Origin: Anaspis maculata
Lineage: Eukaryota; Arthropoda; Insecta; Coleoptera; Scraptiidae
Length of the DNA: 64,000 bases
Assembly: GCA_949128115.1 (NCBI GenBank)
Contig: OX421962.1
Location: 36,169,745-36,233,744 of the forward strand
Direction of reading: 5' to 3'
A model generated the notes under the pieces. The model did not search any database. It was given only the letters and a program-made list of their open reading frames with translations, and had not been told where the DNA came from. A program made the position numbers and the translations under genes. Below, one piece after another: positions 59,237 to 64,000 of this stretch. Each line of letters begins with the position of its first letter. Within the stretch, counting starts at the first letter, position 1.

Positions 59237-60259
59237 TCAATATCGAGTATTGCCACCCCCAGCTTGAATCACAGCCGCACATCGTCGCGGCATGCTCAAA
59301 ATCAGGTTGCGGATATTTTCTTGGGGAATATCTTGCCATTCCTCTAGTAGAGCAATTTCAAGTTCTTCGAGAGTTTGGGGGAGGTTTTGGCGGTTCCTGA
59401 TTCGTCTTTTTAACTGATCCCACATGTGTTCGATCGGATTGAGATCCGGACTGCAAGCGGGCCAAGCCATTCTTCGTATGTTCTGCTCATTTGAGTAATC
59501 AGTGACAATCCATGCGACGTGCGGAGGGGCATTGTCGTCCATTAAAATAAATTATTGACCTTCTGCATGAGCTAGAGGTACCACTTGTGTAGCTAGCACC
59601 TCATGGATGTAACGCTCTGCGTTTAATAAACCGTTACGAATGATAAGGAGGTCGGTTCGTCCTTCAATGAAAATGCCTCCCCAGATCATCAGCGAACCAC
59701 CACCAAATTCTACCATTTCAGTAACTGTGTCAGAGTGGAATCATTCGCCAAGCCTTCTATACACTCTCACTCGTCCGTCGTTTGAATGCAAGGCCACTCT
59801 GGACTCATCAGTAAACAGAACTTTACTCCATTGTGGTAGATTCCATCTCAAATGTTCTCTAGCAAACATGTTGCGTGCTACACGATGGTTTCTGGTTAAT
59901 TTAGGTACTTTTGCGGGTCGTCTCGAGTTCAGGCCGACTTCTCGCAATCGATTTCGTACGGTCTGGTCCGAAATCTGCACCCCCGTTGCCCTTGACAGAC
60001 CATTTCGTAGAGATCTTGCTGTACTTGTACGATTTCTCAGTACTTGAAGGCAAAGATATTGGTCATTTCTGACTGATGTAGACCTTCGTCTACCTTGGCC
60101 TGGTCTTCTTGTGACAATTCCTGTCTCTAGGAAGCGATTCCATAATCGTGATATCACACTCTGGGTAACATTGCAGTCTCTTGCAATAGCGCGCTGAGAA
60201 TGGCCCTCTTGTAACAAGGTAATGGCCCTTGTGGCTTCTATCGCTGTTAAGTATCTCAT
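59237..60259 (-). pseudogene. Tc1-like transposase with two in-frame stop codons
   Basis: The frame is 341 codons, the usual Tc1 length. An N-terminal bipartite helix-turn-helix DNA-binding region is visible (AIARDCNVTQSVISRLW, then a GRRR linker and a second HTH). The catalytic triad is Asp in LFTDESR, Asp in MDDNAPPH and Glu in DLNPIEHMWD, with 34 residues between the last two, hence DD34E. TGA at 59741-59743 interrupts after the first Asp, and TAA at 59552-59554 interrupts just before the second. No frameshift was found. The protein cannot be made in full from this copy. Confidence 0.93.
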
Positions 60260-60360
60260 TTTGTGAATTCACACTTGTCAGACTGACAATTATAGCGCCA
60301 TTTACTTTAGTTATAGAGAACAATGGAAAATATTGTTGATAAGAATAACACTCATTTTGC

Positions 60361-60537
60361 TCTTTGTCCATTATTGGATTTTTTTGTAAAATTGCATTAC
60401 GATAGTGGTTAAATTTCTGCAAAATTTTGTGTTAAACAGTTGAATAAAGATATCCTGAGAGTTACATCGCTCTACTTTATTCAACAAAAAAATTAAAGTA
60501 AAAAAACCAACTGATCCTCTAATTCTTTTGAGAAGTG
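60361..60537 (-). repeat. Right terminal inverted repeat of the Tc1 element
   Basis: Reverse complement partner of 58992-59166. It lies just upstream of the transposase start, where the promoter of the element would be expected. Confidence 0.88.
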
Positions 60538-60599
60538 TAGTTCTAATTTCTAATAACATCAGTAGTCCTCTTCCAAATACCACGGCGCGTTAGGCTGAA

Positions 60600-60921
60600 A
60601 AGAAAACACAACGAAGGCAGGTTGCCTGTCTAGGCCGACGAAGTCTCGGCGGGGTCCTGGTCAAAGTGCGGGCGCTCACTGTTTGTCCAAGAGAAGATTG
60701 TCAGCACTGGGTACTGGAAACTGGCAACCTGCCTCCACTGTTTTCAGCCTTAGGCCAGAGTCAGCGCGCCTTGAAATTCTGTTAGAGGAATCCATACGTG
60801 TAAATGCTGGCATCAACATTCGAAATACCCACCAAAGAAACGCACAGGCTCTTTTTAATTCACAATTACAAAGGATATTACGGAGTGCGAGGTCGGTGAA
60901 ATATCTGAATTCTGATGAGAC
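60600..60921 (+). other. Unrecognised coding-like stretch interrupted by the ACGTT element
   Basis: The frame 60683-60921 (SARLEILLEESIRVNAGINI and QALFNSQLQRILRSARSVKY) has balanced composition and no stop until it enters the inserted element at 60922. I do not recognise it. It may be a fragment of a mobile-element protein or chance. Confidence 0.25.
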
Positions 60922-61841
60922 CCCACTAAACAAAATAACGTCATACTATTGTTCAAATAACGTTCACTCTTGAACAAGAACGTTCGGATTTGACGTTCAT
61001 TTGATGTCATATTAACGTTTTATACAAGTCCTATATTCGCCTTATTGAACGTTCTCACAAAAACGTTCTCACAAGAACGTTTTCGTTGGAATGGTTTTTA
61101 AACGTTGAAAAATGAACAACGTTTGGACATTTATTGCATCACGTTCAGTGAACGTTTTGTACTCTTACTACTTTTTAATGTTATGGAATGAACGTTCTAT
61201 TAATGTATGTTTCCTCATGTTAAATAGATGTTTTTAATTATTCAACAATGAAACGTTCGAATAATAGGTAGGTATCTAACTGGAATAATATTGCAAAAAT
61301 AAACAATTGACTCAATTTTCATTATAAGATAATACCATGGGATTGGTTGCCATCAATGAAGTAGCAACAAATCAGATGGATGCATCATAATAAAAATGAA
61401 AGTCTATTGTTGATTTCTGCTACCTAATTTCAGTTCTTAGTTCCTTACCTATTAATACCTGAGTGATTTTTTTTTTCGTAGCGTGAACCTAAACCTCAAC
61501 GATTATTATTATTATCATTATCGTGAACCATGCAAGCCGGAGCTACATATCACTATGATAGAAATTAGAAATGTGTCTAAACTCTAAAGTAAAAGACTTG
61601 TTAATTTAATAATATTAGTCCATTTCAGAACCAGATACCTTCTGTTGAATAATAGTAACAATAATGCTACATATGTATACTGATTTTATTACAAAAGATA
61701 CTAACTAAAAAATGTATAAAATGGAACATTTTTGGACAAAAAACTTTTAAATGAATAAAACTACATATAATTATTTTCTAAACAAAACTTAAGATAAGAT
61801 AGATTCGGTATAGGTAACTTCAGTCACGTGCTACTAAAGGG

Positions 61842-62171
61842 TCATTCATAGAGTATTTCAGCGTTGGTTCCTGGTGCGGGACCATTGCTTGAAGATGTTT
61901 TCCAATTATTTATCTGTACTCTACCTTTGTCCAGCAAGTCAGAGGGAAAAGGAAATATCACTGGGTGATTTGGTGTAGAAGAAGCAGGTGCAGTTTTTTC
62001 CTTCAAGTTTTGCACCGCTTCAATAATGGCTTTCTCCCTGAAGCTACCTGGAACACATTGAGAAATGACCTTCAGCCCTACTTTAGTCAGTCAGAGTGGA
62101 CTCAAAATTAATTCCAGCTATAGAAAATTGTAAATTTCATACTTACAGAATATGGCGACGACGGACGACAT
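61842..62171 (-). CDS. Candidate small two-exon gene inside the ACGTT element
   Basis: Exon 1 (62171-62147) reads MSSVVAIF plus one base and ends at TTCT|GTAAGTATG, a strong donor. A 99-nt intron ends at GTGTTCCAG, and exon 2 (62047-61842) stays open for 68 codons to TGA. The joined protein is 76 residues, with AIIEAVQNLKEKTAPASSTP and PVIFPFPSDLLDKGRV. The DNA before the ATG is CpG-rich, unlike the AT-rich surroundings, as at a promoter. I recognise no family. Alternatives are a captured host exon pair or a chance open frame; the donor-acceptor-frame agreement makes chance less likely but does not exclude it. Confidence 0.35.
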
Positions 62172-62261
62172 CGCACTTGCAGTGTTCGTTCTTCGTCACT
62201 CTTTACCGTCAGTCGGGGTAGTTAATCGAAAATCGTAACTTCTTCGAAGCACAATAAACCT

Positions 62262-62489
62262 TTGCACGTACTTAGTGGACAACAACGATGGCGGTCGAGC
62301 TGTGGTGCTTGCCGTCGCCTAATGCCGCAAGATTTTTCGCGAGAGGATTCATACTACGCTTGCTCAAAGACGCCGTTAAAAGTTGTTCATACTTTTTACG
62401 TTTTACAAACGTTTTTGGCAAATCGTTTTTTGAACGTTCTCGTTCAAACGTCATCAGGACATTTACAAATACATAATGGATTTTGCTGA
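62262..62489. other. Region open on both strands next to the candidate gene
   Basis: A plus-strand frame at 62288-62476 (starting MAVELWCLPS) lies head-to-head with the candidate minus gene, about 115 bp away. A minus-strand frame at 62454-62272 overlaps it. The first ~100 bp are GC-rich and the rest merges into ACGTT repeats. Neither frame resembles a known family. Confidence 0.25.
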
Positions 62490-63422
62490 ATGCTGGTAAT
62501 TTATGTAGGCAGGATTATTCAACCCAAAATTTTTAGTAGGTAGGTACATTCTTATTGTCTTCCATCAATGCACAACGCACAAACCACAAACGCACAAAAT
62601 GTAGGAATAATAACTTGAATAATAAAGTATTCATTTGTACTTTATATGAATAGAAAGCGTTGTATACTTACACTTACACAATGCGAGATAGATAAAAAAC
62701 AGTGTTTTCAACACAATTTTGAAAAAAGTTTCTTAAAAACAATTATTGAAACGTTCTCTTCGAAACGTCATGTTGATTTTAAGCAATGAAAAACACATGT
62801 ACGTTTTGCTGAAAACACTTATTCAAGTTATGAATTTTTAACGTGCAAGTTTTGAACATCAAAAAACCATTGAAACAAAAACAATTAAAAAACGTTGACT
62901 TTCGAACGTTTGCTCAAACTCGTTATTCAACCGTTCAAAATATAACATCATATTCATTTATAAAAAGAAACGTTCAAATAACGTTTTCTAGCGAACGTTT
63001 GTTCAAACTCGTTATTTAACTGTTCAAAATATAACATCATATTTACCTATAAAAAGGAACGTTCAAATAACGTTCTCTTGCGAACGTTTGCCGAAAATTG
63101 TCCTGGAAACGTTACATTAAGAACTGAAGAATGCCGTCTCCTTATTAACGTTACATTTATGTTCATAAATGGAACGTTTGGCAAACCACGTCACATTAAC
63201 GTGTCTTGAACGGTTTTCAAGAACGTTATTTTCTGAACACCAAATATAACGTTCACAAACGTTCATATGATGTTTCATGTTTAGTGGGACAGCACTGTCA
63301 CTGACGACACTGACACCGACAAAAGTTACTTGTAGTCCTCCATTTTGTTTCCTGCGACGACAGCGCACCATCGGTAGTTAAAATCGCGAATAGATACCAA
63401 TAACTATAACTAGGAACAGTAA

Positions 63423-63577
63423 TTACCCATTAAAAACGCGTAGGTACCCACAGCTGTTGACGCGGAGTGTACTGAATTTTGTAATTTTGGCTTGATACGT
63501 CACAGTGACAGAGTAGCCAAAATTCCAAAATCAGTATACACACTGGGTCAACAGCTGTACGCCTTTTTAATGGGCAA
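63423..63577. mobile_element. MITE, TTGCCCATTAAAAA family, copy 2
   Basis: Ends TTACCCATTAAAAA and TTTTTAATGGGCAA with inner CAGCTGTTGACGCGGAGTGT match copy 1 at 46861-47016. The flanking 3 bp (TAA / TGA) are not identical, so the target duplication has diverged. Confidence 0.7.
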
Positions 63578-63812
63578 TGACCGTACATATTATGTCATAG
63601 ATGTTGACTCGGATGTTGATAACTTGACTGCTAGGTATCACAGATATCAAACAGCCCGACGGAAAACGGTTTCATAACTTAATTACCTTCCCTTGTACTT
63701 ACACGTCTACAACATTCGGAATCGAGTGGCCCGTACTGCCGGTTTTTTTTTTCAGTGAGCATATCTTGAGTGAGCATGACAAATAATTCCAACGTAACCT
63801 AGTTTTTGGCAG

Positions 63813-64000
63813 ACGATGCATGAAACTTGTGATGAAACGAAACCGAAAATTCTCAATTGTGCAAAATGCGCTTATATCACACCCTGGCTGTTTGCTCTAG
63901 ATCACCACCAGAAGAGCCACCAAGGACGCAATAATATCGACTGCACAAAGAAACTGGAGAAATACAGCAATTTCTTCTGCAACAGTAAATCTTTCATCAA
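63813..64000 (+). CDS. Partial exon of a C2H2 zinc-finger protein (runs off the window)
   Basis: A possible acceptor (agtttttggcag) at 63801-63812 is followed by an open frame to the window end. It contains CAKCAYITPWLFALDHHQKSH, which spaces as C-x2-C-x12-H-x3-H with the usual aromatic and Leu positions of a classical C2H2 finger. A second Cys-rich segment (CTKKLEKYSNFFCNSKSF) follows but is cut off and lacks an obvious second Cys. Such proteins usually bind DNA in the nucleus. The start could also be the ATG at 63816. The gene continues beyond 64000. Confidence 0.55.

Larger units (their letters stand above)
58992..60537 (-). mobile_element. Tc1/mariner element (DD34E), full length with long inverted ends
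   Basis: The element begins CACTTCTCAAAA and ends with its reverse complement, flanked on both sides by TA (58990-58991 and 60538-60539). Left (58992-59166) and right (60361-60537) terminal inverted repeats stay alignable for about 170 bp, so it is a long-TIR Tc1 type. The transposase frame runs on the minus strand between the TIRs. The ends and the frame length are intact and only point mutations disable the gene, which suggests a fairly recent insertion. Confidence 0.93.
60922..63288. mobile_element. 2.37-kb DNA element with ACGTT-studded ends
   Basis: Ends CCCACTAAACA / TGTTTAGTGGG are exact inverted repeats. Inside them, both terminal ~350 bp are packed with AACGTT(C/T) and its complement, by hand count about thirty ACGTT occurrences, mostly absent from the middle. 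No clear target duplication (AC at most) and no transposase were seen. The middle holds a candidate two-exon gene on the minus strand (61842-62171). The superfamily is unresolved. Confidence 0.6.

Overview
The window is nuclear DNA of an animal, almost certainly an insect. It has spliced genes with GT-AG introns, an insect-type GILT gene and a PTPN9/MEG2 orthologue. Tc1, hAT-like, Harbinger-like, LINE and SINE sequences are everywhere, and ACCTACCT-type simple motifs recur. Several sap-feeding hemipteran genomes look like this, but the sequence alone does not fix the species. Coding DNA is under 5% of the window.

From 221 to 43937 (+ strand) lies one complete eight-exon gene for a cytosolic CRAL-TRIO (SEC14) plus tyrosine-phosphatase protein, PTPN9/MEG2. 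It encodes 627 residues, with all catalytic motifs present. Its introns are very large (12.9 kb, 18.9 kb and 7.0 kb) and are built largely from foldback elements, MITEs, microsatellite-linked mosaics, one LINE relic and one SINE. The most striking intronic structures are a ~2 kb palindrome at 23623-28509 broken by at least five other insertions, and a 1.58 kb foldback at 35115-36695 whose arms each carry direct repeat units of ~365 bp.

Between 43938 and 50457 is intergenic DNA. It contains a 1752-bp hAT-type element with a perfect 8-bp target duplication, itself filled with other palindromes, plus several MITE families and a second SINE copy. From 50458 to 51697 lies a three-exon gene for a secreted gamma-interferon-inducible lysosomal thiol reductase (GILT). 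Its last codons contain T TTT TTA, an in-frame minus-1 slippery heptamer. The minus-1 frame continues through a textbook transmembrane helix and a basic tail. This is the most interesting single observation in the window, whether it reflects recoding, an insertion/deletion in a T run, or recent loss of the anchor.

From 51.8 to 64 kb the sequence is again repeat-dominated. In order there are a hAT MITE rich in GTTAAC, foldbacks, 396-bp and 117-bp tandem repeats, a Jockey/CR1-type reverse-transcriptase relic split by a hAT MITE with an exact 8-bp target duplication, and a Tc1 element with intact ends but two nonsense mutations. Next comes a 2.37-kb element with ACGTT-studded ends that may carry a small two-exon gene. 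The window ends inside an exon of what looks like a C2H2 zinc-finger protein.

The two host genes show no functional link. One is a phosphatase acting at vesicle membranes and the other is a lysosomal redox enzyme. All coordinates were read by eye. Repeat boundaries without a stated target duplication are approximate.
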